Assembly: GCA_040384645.1 (NCBI GenBank)
Contig: JAZKIX010000085.1
Span: forward strand, 1-64,000
Length of the DNA stretch: 64,000 nt
Reading direction: 5' to 3'
Origin: JAZKIX01 sp040384645
GTDB taxonomy: Bacteria; Pseudomonadota; Gammaproteobacteria; Burkholderiales; Burkholderiaceae_D
Shown piece by piece: positions 1 through 7,586 of the stretch. The position numbers were made by a program, and so were the translations under genes. Every line of letters starts with the position of its first letter. Within the stretch, counting starts at the first letter, position 1. Below the pieces are notes generated by a model that did not search any database, was not told where the DNA came from, and saw nothing but the letters and a program-made list of their open reading frames with translations.

Positions 1-412
1 GGGTAAAGCGAATGCCAAGGGGGAAGACACAGTCAGCGCGGTGGCCAACAACCGATGCAGGACCGGGCTACAGCAACGTGGCAAAGGCATGATGTAAGCT
101 CCAAAATCAAGTTGAAAACTTGCTGAGATACATCCCGCATTAAGGGCGAGGAGGCATTTATATTGCGCTTCGGAAATGCCATTTGCAAGCGATAAAACAT
201 CCCGTGACCGCCAGCCAACCAACTTCGCCTGTCGCATTTATCACGCCCGATTGCATGCCTGCCGGAAATCTTTTTGGAATTTGCTGCAATACGCATTTTC
301 GATAACATCCATGATTTTACAAACTGCTATCGTTTGCGGCCGCGCCCAAATTTACCAGCGGTATAATGCCCAGCCAGCTTTTGCCCCCCAACATTGCCAC
401 TCCGACCCGACC
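1..412. other. Upstream region without a supported gene
   Basis: No recognisable coding sequence. An open frame runs into dapC from about position 176, but its first 79 residues look nothing like the family and lie upstream of a good family start. A minus-strand open frame (33-308) shows no motif. The only regulatory signal seen is a TATAAT hexamer at 362-367, upstream of dapC. Confidence 0.5.
362..367 (+). promoter_or_regulatory. Candidate -10 hexamer for dapC
   Basis: A perfect TATAAT lies 45 bp before the chosen dapC start. No good -35 is seen at 16-18 bp spacing, so this is only a candidate. Confidence 0.3.
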
Positions 413-1618
413 GTGAACCCACTTCTCAATTCGCTCCAACCTTATCCCTTTGAAAAGCTGCGACAACTGTTCGCCAGTGTTACGCCCAATTCCGCTTATA
501 GCCCGATCAGCCTCGGCATCGGCGAACCCAAACACGCCACCCCCACCTTTATTCAACAGGCGTTGGCCGACAATCTGGCCGGTCTGGCGGTGTATCCCAG
601 CACAATAGGTTCCGACGCCATGCGTGCCAGCGTGGCGGCTTGGCTGGAACGGCGCTATGCCTTGCCGACGTTAAATCCTGCGACCCAGATCCTGCCGGTC
701 AACGGTTCACGCGAAGCCTTGTTTGCGCTGGCGCAAACAGTGGTTACTGCCGGCGCCGATGCGCTGGTGATGTGCCCAAATCCGTTTTATCAAATTTACG
801 AAGGCGCCGCGTATCTGGCTGGGGCGCAGCCGTATTTTGTGAATGCCGATCCGGCCCACAACTTTGCCCCCGATTACAGTAGAGTGCCACTGGAGGTCTG
901 GGCGCGGGTGCAATTATTGTTCGTCTGTTCGCCCGGCAATCCGACCGGAGCGGTGATGACGTTGGCGCAATGGGAGGAACTGTTTGCGCTGTCGGATCGT
1001 TACGGCTTCGTAATCGCTGCCGACGAGTGTTATTCCGAAATTTATTTCAAGGCCGAAGCGCCCTTGGGCGCGATGGAAGCGGCGCACAAACTGGGGCGCC
1101 ACGATTATCGCGGCCTGATCGCTTTTTCCAGCCTGTCGAAACGTTCCAACGTACCCGGCATGCGCTCCGGTTTCGTGGCCGGCGATGCCGATATCCTGAA
1201 GAAATTCCTGCTGTACCGTACCTATCAAGGCGGCGCGATGAGCCCGTCGATCCAGGCCGCATCAATTGCCGCCTGGAACGACGAAAGCCATGTGATCGAG
1301 AATCGTGCCAAATATCTGGCCAAATTCAGCCAGATCACACCGCTCTTGCAAACCGTGCTGGAAGTCGCCCTGCCCGACGCTGGCTTCTATCTGTGGGCCA
1401 AGATTCCAGCCAAGGCCAACGTCAGCGATACCGAATACGCCAAACGGCTTTATGCCGAATATAATGTCACGGTGTTGCCGGGCAGCTATCTGGCGCGCGA
1501 GGCGCATGGCATCAATCCGGGCCGCGACCGCATCCGCATGGCGCTGGTGGCGGAACTCGATGAAGGCATGGAAGCCACCCGCCGCATGGTTGAATTTACC
1601 CAGAAGCTGATGCAATAG
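413..1618 (+). CDS. dapC: Succinyldiaminopimelate transaminase DapC
   Basis: A PLP-dependent class I/II aminotransferase of about 401 residues that interconverts N-succinyl-2-amino-6-ketopimelate and N-succinyl-L,L-diaminopimelate in the cytosolic succinylase branch of lysine and peptidoglycan precursor synthesis. The GTG at 413 gives the family-typical N-terminus VNPLLNSLQPYPFEKL. The longer open frame from 176 adds unrelated residues and was rejected. Seen in the sequence: the PGNPTGAV substrate/PLP loop, AADECYSEIY (PLP aspartate) and SSLSKRSN with the Schiff-base lysine at about residue 243. dapD follows 66 bp downstream, with dapE further on, so the succinylase steps are clustered. The biochemical call comes from family similarity plus context. 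Confidence 0.93.
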   Translation: MNPLLNSLQPYPFEKLRQLFASVTPNSAYSPISLGIGEPKHATPTFIQQALADNLAGLAVYPSTIGSDAMRASVAAWLERRYALPTLNPATQILPVNGSREALFALAQTVVTAGADALVMCPNPFYQIYEGAAYLAGAQPYFVNADPAHNFAPDYSRVPLEVWARVQLLFVCSPGNPTGAVMTLAQWEELFALSDRYGFVIAADECYSEIYFKAEAPLGAMEAAHKLGRHDYRGLIAFSSLSKRSNVPGMRSGFVAGDADILKKFLLYRTYQGGAMSPSIQAASIAAWNDESHVIENRAKYLAKFSQITPLLQTVLEVALPDAGFYLWAKIPAKANVSDTEYAKRLYAEYNVTVLPGSYLAREAHGINPGRDRIRMALVAELDEGMEATRRMVEFTQKLMQ

Positions 1619-1684
1619 CTTGCAATGTACGAATAGCTGTTTGCACCCTGACCGATTTTTCACTTTTCAAAGAATGTCAACCAA

Positions 1685-2524
1685 ATGACTCAACAATTGC
1701 AACAAATCATGGATCAGGCGTGGGAAGACCGCGCCAATATCACCCCAGCCAATGCCACGCCAGAACTGCGCGAAGCAGTCGGCCATGTGATCCAGCAACT
1801 GGACCAAGGCGTCATCCGTGTGGCGCAAAAATCCGGCACCGAATGGACTGTCAACCAGTGGATCAAGAAAGCGGTATTGCTGTCCTTCCGTCTGGACGAC
1901 AACGTCGTCATGACAGCAGCGGGCGAAGGCGCCAATGCTATGCAGTTCTACGACAAGGTTCCCACCAAATTCGCCGATTACACGGCCGACGACTTTAAAA
2001 AAGGCGGTTTCCGCGTGGTGCCGCCAGCGGTTGCGCGGCGCGGCAGTTTCATCGCCAAGAACGTGGTGTTGATGCCGTCCTACGTCAATATCGGTGCCTA
2101 CGTCGATGAAGGCGCGATGGTCGATACCTGGGCTACCGTTGGTTCATGCGCCCAAATCGGCAAGAACGTACATTTATCTGGCGGTGTCGGTATCGGCGGC
2201 GTGCTGGAACCGATGCAAGCCAATCCCACCATCATCGAAGACAATTGTTTCATCGGCGCCCGCTCGGAAGTGGTCGAAGGCGTGATCGTAGAAGAAAATT
2301 CGGTCATTTCAATGGGCGTTTATATCGGCCAATCGACCAAGATCTATGACCGCGCCACCGGCGAAGTCACTTACGGCCGCATTCCAGCCGGTTCGGTCGT
2401 GGTATCGGGCAATCTGCCATCAGAAGATGGTAAATACAGCTTGTATTGCGCCGTGATCGTCAAGCGCGTCGATGCAAAAACACGGGCTAAAACCGGTATC
2501 AACGAGTTGCTACGCGGTATTTGA
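1685..2524 (+). CDS. dapD: Tetrahydrodipicolinate N-succinyltransferase DapD
   Basis: Transfers succinyl from succinyl-CoA to 2,3,4,5-tetrahydropyridine-2,6-dicarboxylate, the step before DapC. The 279-residue length is normal for the family (about 275). The N-terminal third is helical (MTQQLQQIMDQAWEDR start). From about residue 110 there are hexapeptide left-handed beta-helix repeats (NIGAYVDEGAMVDTWATVGS, ARSEVVEGVIVEENSVISMG), and the C-terminus (YCAVIVKRVDAKTR) is family-typical. The ATG at 1685 is the only sensible start. It lies between dapC and the pilU-like gene on the same strand and is probably co-transcribed with dapC. Confidence 0.96.
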   Translation: MTQQLQQIMDQAWEDRANITPANATPELREAVGHVIQQLDQGVIRVAQKSGTEWTVNQWIKKAVLLSFRLDDNVVMTAAGEGANAMQFYDKVPTKFADYTADDFKKGGFRVVPPAVARRGSFIAKNVVLMPSYVNIGAYVDEGAMVDTWATVGSCAQIGKNVHLSGGVGIGGVLEPMQANPTIIEDNCFIGARSEVVEGVIVEENSVISMGVYIGQSTKIYDRATGEVTYGRIPAGSVVVSGNLPSEDGKYSLYCAVIVKRVDAKTRAKTGINELLRGI

Positions 2525-2625
2525 TTAGTTAGCGGATACGCGACAAGCTTGGGTTTGGCGCAATAATCCGCTAAAGTCACCTATCGGGGTTTGATTCTTT
2601 TTTTGTTTGATTTGGGAGTGACATT

Positions 2626-3762
2626 ATGGCGATGGATCGTTTGTTCTTGCTGATGAAGGAAAAAGAAGCTTCCGACATGTTTTTTGCGATCAATTCGCCA
2701 GTGCATTTGAAGATCAATGGCAATTTGGTGCCGATCAATCAACAAAAACTGGATCAAGCCAATATTCTGGCCTTGCTCGGCGAAGTACTTTCTGCCGACG
2801 ATATGCAAAAGCTGGAAACTGATAACGAACTCAATATCGGTATTCCTTTGGCAGGTATCGGCCGCTTTCGTCTGTCGGCATTCCGCCAGCGCGGCTCGAT
2901 CTCGGCGGTATTCCGCTTCGTACCGGGTCATATTCCACCGCTCGACAAACTGCATTTACCAGAAACGCTGTCATCCTTGATCATGGAAAAACGCGGCTTG
3001 ATGCTGGTGGTGGGCGCTACCGGTTCCGGCAAATCGACCACGATTGCATCGATGCTGGACCATCGCAATGAATTGCTGTCCGGCCATATCCTGACGATTG
3101 AAGACCCGATTGAATTTTTATTCCGCAATAAAAAATCCATCGTCAATCAGCGTGAAATCGGCGCCGATGCCGACAGCCTGTATATCGCGCTCAAGAACGC
3201 CTTGCGCCAAGCGCCTGACTGCATCGTCATCGGCGAAATCCGCGATAAAGAATCGATGGCTGCGGCGCTGGCTTACGCGCAATCGGGCCATCTGGTGGTA
3301 GCCACCTTGCATGCCAACAACACCTATCACGCCCTGAACCGGATCATCAGTTTTTACCCGATTGAAAACCGCCCTGCGCTCTTGCAAGATTTGGCCTCGA
3401 CCATGAAAGCCATCATTTCGCAGCGTTTGGTACGCACCATCAGCGGCAACCGTGCACCTGCGGTGGAAATCATGCTCAATACCCGCTATGTGGCCGACCT
3501 GATCGAAAAAGGCAGTATCGACCAGATCAAGGAGGCGATTGAAAAGAGCCTTTCGCCGGGTTCACAAACCTTCGAACTGGCGTTTTTACAACTGGTCAAG
3601 GATGGCATCATCACAGCCGAAGAAGCCATCGCCAATGCCGATTCCGCTACCAATATGTTGTGGCTGCTCAACAACGACAAATCGAGCGAATTGTTCAAGG
3701 AAGACGAAGCCGCCAAGAAGGCCGAAGAAGGCGCTTCGTTTACCGAATTCACACTGGGCTGA
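2626..3762 (+). CDS. pilU: PilT/PilU-family type IV pilus retraction ATPase (PilU-like)
   Basis: A cytoplasmic hexameric secretion ATPase that would power pilus retraction (twitching) as a partner of PilT. It has 378 residues, with an N-terminal PAS-like PilT_N region (KEKEASDMFFAINSPVHLKI), Walker A GATGSGKST at about residue 130, the Asp box ILTIEDPIEF, Walker B CIVIGEIRD and the His box (SGHLVVATLHANN). The long acidic C-terminal tail (KEDEAAKKAEEGASFTEF) favours PilU over PilT. No other pilus genes lie in the window. A PilT/PilU gene between dapD and dapE is a common betaproteobacterial arrangement. The FamB palindrome 44 bp downstream could act as a terminator. Confidence 0.88.
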   Translation: MAMDRLFLLMKEKEASDMFFAINSPVHLKINGNLVPINQQKLDQANILALLGEVLSADDMQKLETDNELNIGIPLAGIGRFRLSAFRQRGSISAVFRFVPGHIPPLDKLHLPETLSSLIMEKRGLMLVVGATGSGKSTTIASMLDHRNELLSGHILTIEDPIEFLFRNKKSIVNQREIGADADSLYIALKNALRQAPDCIVIGEIRDKESMAAALAYAQSGHLVVATLHANNTYHALNRIISFYPIENRPALLQDLASTMKAIISQRLVRTISGNRAPAVEIMLNTRYVADLIEKGSIDQIKEAIEKSLSPGSQTFELAFLQLVKDGIITAEEAIANADSATNMLWLLNNDKSSELFKEDEAAKKAEEGASFTEFTLG

Positions 3763-3789
3763 TCCTGCTAGCAGATCAATCAGATGACT

Positions 3790-3844
3790 CAATTGGATGA
3801 GATAAGTAGGGTGCGCGGAGCCGCCCAGGCCGTGCGCACCCTAC
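3790..3844 (+). repeat. FamB repeat copy 1 (GTGCGC-type palindrome)
   Basis: CAATTG-GATGAGATAA is followed by an 11-bp inverted repeat, GTAGGGTGCGC at 3806-3816 and GCGCACCCTAC ending at 3844. Similar units occur at 11121-11173 (inverted) and 60598-60715. Its place 28 bp after the pilU-like stop allows transcript-end hairpin formation. Confidence 0.75.
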
Positions 3845-3882
3845 AAGCCTGCTAGTCCTGCATTGACGAAAATGGCTTCCTC

Positions 3883-4284
3883 ATGAGTAATACAAAGAAT
3901 CAAACTAAGGATCAAACCATCAGCATCGTATTTGGCATCCCCAACTGCGACCAGATCAAGAAAACCCGGGTCTGGCTGACGGCGCATGCGGTGCCATACG
4001 AGTTTCATGACGTCAAAAAATCGCCCCTGCAACGCGCCGTGATCGAAAGCTGGCTCAAAACCGTACCCTGGGAAGTGCTGGTCAACCGCAAGGGCACTAC
4101 CTGGCGCGGCCTGAGCGAGGCCGGCAAAGCAGCCGTCACCGATGCCGACAGCGCCATCGAACTGATGCTAGCTTCGCCCTCGGTGATCAAGCGGCCGGTA
4201 TTGCTGATGACGGACGCGAATGGCGCGCCACATTGCACAGTCGGATTTTCCGAAGAGTCGTATCAACAACTGTTCCCGACTTAG
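3883..4284 (+). CDS. ArsC/Spx-family reductase (YffB-like)
   Basis: A 133-residue thioredoxin-fold protein of the ArsC family. The N-terminal motif FGIPNCDQIKKTR carries a single redox cysteine, as in E. coli YffB. The family tail is present (SPSVIKRPVLL, FSEESYQQLF). There is no CX3C-type arsenate site and no ars operon, so arsenate reduction should not be assumed. A general thiol or glutathione-linked reductase role is more likely. An in-frame ATG at 3883 begins a short polar N-terminal extension (MSNTKNQTKDQT). It sits just upstream of dapE on the same strand, a recurring arrangement in betaproteobacteria. Confidence 0.82.
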   Translation: MSNTKNQTKDQTISIVFGIPNCDQIKKTRVWLTAHAVPYEFHDVKKSPLQRAVIESWLKTVPWEVLVNRKGTTWRGLSEAGKAAVTDADSAIELMLASPSVIKRPVLLMTDANGAPHCTVGFSEESYQQLFPT

Positions 4285-4354
4285 TTTCAACGCGCAATTT
4301 CCACACTTTGTTTCAAGACTCAGTTTTCACCCCTATTTTAGATTCAAGCCCACC

Positions 4355-5494
4355 ATGACCAGTAAAACCCTAGCGCTCACCGAAGAGCTGATCGCGCTGT
4401 CGTCCGTTACCCCAATTGATAATGGCTGCCAGGCCCGTCTCATCGAACTACTGACTCCGCTCGGCTTCACTTGCGAAACCATCGAATCTGGCGGCGTCAC
4501 CAATCTCTGGGCGCGCCGTGGCGCGCTGCAACCCTTAGTCGTATTCGCCGGTCATACCGACGTAGTGCCAACCGGCCCGGTCGAACAATGGCAATCGCAT
4601 CCCTTCACGCCAACGCAGCGCGATGGCAAGCTGTACGGGCGCGGCGCGGCAGACATGAAAACCTCGATTGCCGCTTTTGTGGTCGCGCTGGAAGAATTCA
4701 TCGCGGCCAACCCGACTCACGATGGCTCAATCGCCTTGCTCATTACCAGTGATGAAGAAGGCCCGGCGCTTGATGGCACCGTAATCGTGTGCAATATGCT
4801 TAAAAAGCGCGGTGAACAGCTCGACTATTGCATCGTCGGCGAACCGACTTCATCGGGCGAACTGGGCGACACCATCAAGAATGGCCGCCGTGGCTCGATG
4901 TCGGGCAAGCTCACCATCAAGGGCATCCAGGGCCACATCGCCTACCCGCAACTGGCGAAAAACCCGATCCACCTGGCCACGCCAGCCCTGACCGCACTGG
5001 TGGCTGAACACTGGGACGCCGGCAATGAATATTATTCGCCGACCTCCTTCCAAATCTCCAATATCCACGGCGGCACCGGCGCATCAAATGTGATCCCCGG
5101 CGACGTCGTGATCGATTTCAACTTCCGCTTTTCCACCGCCAGCACTGCGGACGGCTTGCAACAACGGGTTCACGACATTCTCAACCACCATGCGCTGGAA
5201 TACGATCTGCGCTGGAATATTAGCGGCTACCCGTTCCTGACGCCACGCGGCCAATTGAGCGATGCCTTGTGCATGGCGATCAAGGCCGAGACCGGCATCG
5301 ATGCCGACCTGTCCACCACCGGCGGCACTTCGGATGGCCGTTTCATTGCGCAAATTTGTCCGCAAGTGATTGAATTTGGCCCACCGAATGGCAGCATCCA
5401 CAAGATCGACGAACATATCGAACTACGCTTCATCGATCCGCTCAAAAACATCTACCGCCGTACGTTGGAAAACTTGCTGACACCATCGGATTGA
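4355..5494 (+). CDS. dapE: Succinyl-diaminopimelate desuccinylase DapE
   Basis: A zinc-dependent M20-family amidohydrolase that hydrolyses N-succinyl-L,L-diaminopimelate to L,L-diaminopimelate and succinate. The ATG at 4355 gives MTSKTLALTEELIALSSVTP, the expected DapE N-terminus and 379 residues. An upstream in-frame extension overlapping the arsC-like gene was rejected. Metal-site motifs seen: VFAGHTDVVPTGP, GRGAADMKTS, TSDEEGPA, DYCIVGEPTSS, and near the C-terminus GGTSDGRFIA and GPPNGSIHKIDEHI. With dapC and dapD it completes the succinylase route here. prmB starts 2 bp after its stop codon, implying translational coupling. Confidence 0.95.
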   Translation: MTSKTLALTEELIALSSVTPIDNGCQARLIELLTPLGFTCETIESGGVTNLWARRGALQPLVVFAGHTDVVPTGPVEQWQSHPFTPTQRDGKLYGRGAADMKTSIAAFVVALEEFIAANPTHDGSIALLITSDEEGPALDGTVIVCNMLKKRGEQLDYCIVGEPTSSGELGDTIKNGRRGSMSGKLTIKGIQGHIAYPQLAKNPIHLATPALTALVAEHWDAGNEYYSPTSFQISNIHGGTGASNVIPGDVVIDFNFRFSTASTADGLQQRVHDILNHHALEYDLRWNISGYPFLTPRGQLSDALCMAIKAETGIDADLSTTGGTSDGRFIAQICPQVIEFGPPNGSIHKIDEHIELRFIDPLKNIYRRTLENLLTPSD

Positions 5495-5496
5495 TT

Positions 5497-6402
5497 ATGA
5501 CTCTTTCATCTGCGCTTACTGCTTCCACGCCATTTTCTACCCCGCGCGACTTGTTCCGGTACGCCATCACCCGCTTCAATACCGCCGAATTATTCTTTGG
5601 CCACGGCAGCAGCAATGCGCTGGACGAAGCCGCTTATTTGATCTTGCACACGCTCAAACTGCCGCTAGAAACGCTCGACCCGTTTCTGGATGCACGCTTG
5701 CTGCCGGAAGAAGTCCAAACCCTGCTGCAAGTGATCAAACGCCGCGCCGATAAGCGCGAACCAGCCGCCTACATCACCAATGAAGCCTGGCTCGGCACCT
5801 ACCGCTTCTATGTAGATGAACGCGTGATTGTGCCGCGTTCTTTCATCGCGGAATTGATCCCCGAACAGTTTTCGCCGTGGGTCAGCGACCCCGATGCCAT
5901 CACCGATATTCTGGAATTGTGTACCGGCTCCGGCTGCCTGCCGATCATGCTGGCTGACGCCTTCCCCAACGCACAGGTAGTCACTGCCGATATCTCTGCC
6001 GATGCCTTGGCCGTGGCGCGGCGCAATGTGGCCGATTACGAACTGGAAGACCGCATTACCTTGGTCGAATCTGACCTGTATACCAAGGTACCCAATAAAA
6101 AATACGACTTGATCATCACCAATCCGCCCTATGTGAATAGCGCCTCGATGGGAAAATTGCCGCAAGAATACCTGCACGAACCGCAGATCGCGCTGGCCGG
6201 TGGCGCCGATGGCATGGATCTGGTGCGCAAAATCGTGGCCGGCGCGGCCGAGCGGCTTACCGAGAATGGCATCTTGATGGTCGAAGTGGGCAATGAACGC
6301 GCCTTTGCCGAAGCGGCTTTTCCAGAGTTAGAACTGACTTGGGTAACGACCAGTGCCGGCGACGATATGGTGTTTTTGGTGACGGCCGATCAGCTTAGAT
6401 AA
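5497..6402 (+). CDS. prmB: Ribosomal protein L3 glutamine N5-methyltransferase PrmB
   Basis: A SAM-dependent methyltransferase of about 301 residues that methylates a glutamine of ribosomal protein L3. Seen: an N-terminal helical substrate domain (FNTAELFFGHGSSNALDEAAYLI), motif I LELCTGSGCLPI, and the signature NPPYVNSASM that binds the target glutamine. The ATG at 5497 is preferred over a TTG at 5491 because it follows the dapE stop (TGA ending 5494) by 2 bp. The linkage suggests co-transcription with dapE. It could be confused with PrmC, but the N-terminus and length fit PrmB better. Confidence 0.9.
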   Translation: MTLSSALTASTPFSTPRDLFRYAITRFNTAELFFGHGSSNALDEAAYLILHTLKLPLETLDPFLDARLLPEEVQTLLQVIKRRADKREPAAYITNEAWLGTYRFYVDERVIVPRSFIAELIPEQFSPWVSDPDAITDILELCTGSGCLPIMLADAFPNAQVVTADISADALAVARRNVADYELEDRITLVESDLYTKVPNKKYDLIITNPPYVNSASMGKLPQEYLHEPQIALAGGADGMDLVRKIVAGAAERLTENGILMVEVGNERAFAEAAFPELELTWVTTSAGDDMVFLVTADQLR

Positions 6403-6423
6403 AATCGCTACGCAAGCTTATCG

Positions 6424-6441
6424 GTCGGGTTTTAACCCGAC
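6424..6441. terminator. Hairpin after prmB
   Basis: GTCGGGTT-TT-AACCCGAC is an 8-bp perfect stem 21 bp after the prmB stop. The T-rich tail is poor (TTGCGCAATTTT), so it is only a possible terminator for the dap/prmB transcript. Confidence 0.4.
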
Positions 6442-6650
6442 TTGCGCAATTTTCTGAAAGGCGATGGCGTACAAGGTCGATGCAAGGTGCTAATTTGCGT
6501 AGGTGGACGGAGGAAAATTCGTTTTAGCATGTTGAAACATTGTCAGGTTGAAACCAGACCACCAACCAGGCTGCGCAACGGGTAAACACGCATAGAGTGA
6601 GCAAGCTCAATTTCATGTCTTTGATCGGTCAAAATAAGCCAGAAGCGTTA

Positions 6651-6727
6651 AAAATATACTCCCTAGTGTATTTTTAAAGGCTCAATGAAACCGTGCGGCT
6701 CAGCATATAAAATTGATGATACCCCTT
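6651..6727 (+). repeat. FamA dispersed repeat, copy 1
   Basis: It has the 5' hairpin ATAC(TCCCTAGT)GTAT, the linker CAATGAAACCGTGCGG and a 3' GATACCCC end. The inner GGC/GCC hairpin is degenerate. It lies 77 bp upstream of the small membrane protein gene. Confidence 0.7.
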
Positions 6728-6803
6728 AATTTCATAAAATAACGGCACGATCAGCAAGCAAATAAAACACTTGGGCGCAACCTCCTCCGAGCCTTTACTT
6801 ACC

Positions 6804-7352
6804 ATGTCCACTTTTATTCTCAAGCTGGTGTTTTGCAGCTTTCTCACTTTTGTGGCATGGAAAATAACGTCGACTTTTGGCTCACAACTCGCGCCCCTGA
6901 GTCTGGTGGCCATGTCGGTCATTTGGGGCATCATGTTTGCGCGGTATATCGTTGAAATTATCCCTTCCGTCAAATACTTCGCGGAAAAAGCAGCGACCCA
7001 GAAATGGCAGGGAAAATACTATGTTTTCGAGAATTGCCACATCCGTTTTTACCTGATTGACCAGACAATCTGGATACCGCTCAGAGACTTGAAGCAATTG
7101 ATGCAACCGGCCTTCAATGAACGCGAATTGCGCTTGCTGGGCGAGGCACATGGCCCGATCCCAGACCCCGAACACGACGAACCCGGCTTGTCCGAAGAGG
7201 GCTTATTGCGCCTCTTAAGCAACCGCACCGAGCATCGCCGCGCCAGCGAGCAAATGATCCGGTTTAGAAACTGGCTGTTGCAAAACGCGCTGCCGAATGT
7301 ACGGCGCTTGCCTCAATCGGCGGCAAACGGCCAATCGAGATCGGAGCAATAA
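6804..7352 (+). CDS. Small membrane protein of unknown function
   Basis: A 182-residue protein I do not recognise. The ATG at 6804 (MSTFILKLVFCSFLTF) starts with a hydrophobic segment. A second follows (LAPLSLVAMSVIWGIMFARYIV), so two N-terminal membrane spans are likely. A soluble, charged domain of about 120 residues comes next, rich in Asp/Glu then Arg (HGPIPDPEHDEPGLSEE, RTEHRRASEQ). An upstream TTG start at 6771 was not used. It stands alone between FamA copies 1 and 2. Codon use and GC resemble the neighbouring core genes, so it looks like a real gene. Confidence 0.6.
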   Translation: MSTFILKLVFCSFLTFVAWKITSTFGSQLAPLSLVAMSVIWGIMFARYIVEIIPSVKYFAEKAATQKWQGKYYVFENCHIRFYLIDQTIWIPLRDLKQLMQPAFNERELRLLGEAHGPIPDPEHDEPGLSEEGLLRLLSNRTEHRRASEQMIRFRNWLLQNALPNVRRLPQSAANGQSRSEQ

Positions 7353-7498
7353 CAGCTCGTGCAAGCATGCAGTCGACTTGATCAGTTCCGGTGTGCCGTT
7401 TGCAGCATCAAATCAGCGCATCCTTTTGACGTCTTTCATAGCTTTCATGGACTATGGATCGCGCCAATCAGGTAAAATCCTGCCTGTTTACCCCCAAC

Positions 7499-7572
7499 AT
7501 ATACTCTCCACAGTATTTTCAAAGCCCCGCCAAATACCTGCGGGCGCGGGGTGTTTTTCCCATATACCCCCT
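7499..7572 (+). repeat. FamA dispersed repeat, copy 2 (leader of the ABC-F gene)
   Basis: It has the 5' hairpin ATACT(CTCCAC)AGTAT, linker CAAATACCTGCGGG, inner hairpin GGG(GTGTTTTT)CCC and end ATACCCCC. This copy has GGG/CCC where most have GGC/GCC, a compensatory change. It ends 14 bp before the ABC-F start, so it is probably transcribed in the 5' leader. Confidence 0.8.
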
Positions 7573-7586
7573 CTTTAAAGAATAGC

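Larger units (their letters stand above)
6403..6803. other. Intergenic region with a hairpin and FamA copy 1
   Basis: No gene is supported in these 400 bp. Contents are a perfect 8-bp hairpin just after prmB and one copy of the dispersed FamA repeat shortly before the next gene. The remainder shows no motif. Confidence 0.6.

Noticed and set aside
33..308. Minus-strand open frame upstream of dapC
   Set aside because: No motif, no ribosome-binding site and low-complexity composition; likely random.
176..412. Longer DapC open frame starting at 176
   Set aside because: The extra 79 residues have no family similarity, and a GTG at 413 gives the conserved DapC N-terminus.
3883..4284. Arsenate reductase function for the ArsC-like protein
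   Set aside because: No ars genes nearby, and the motif is the YffB-type single Cys.
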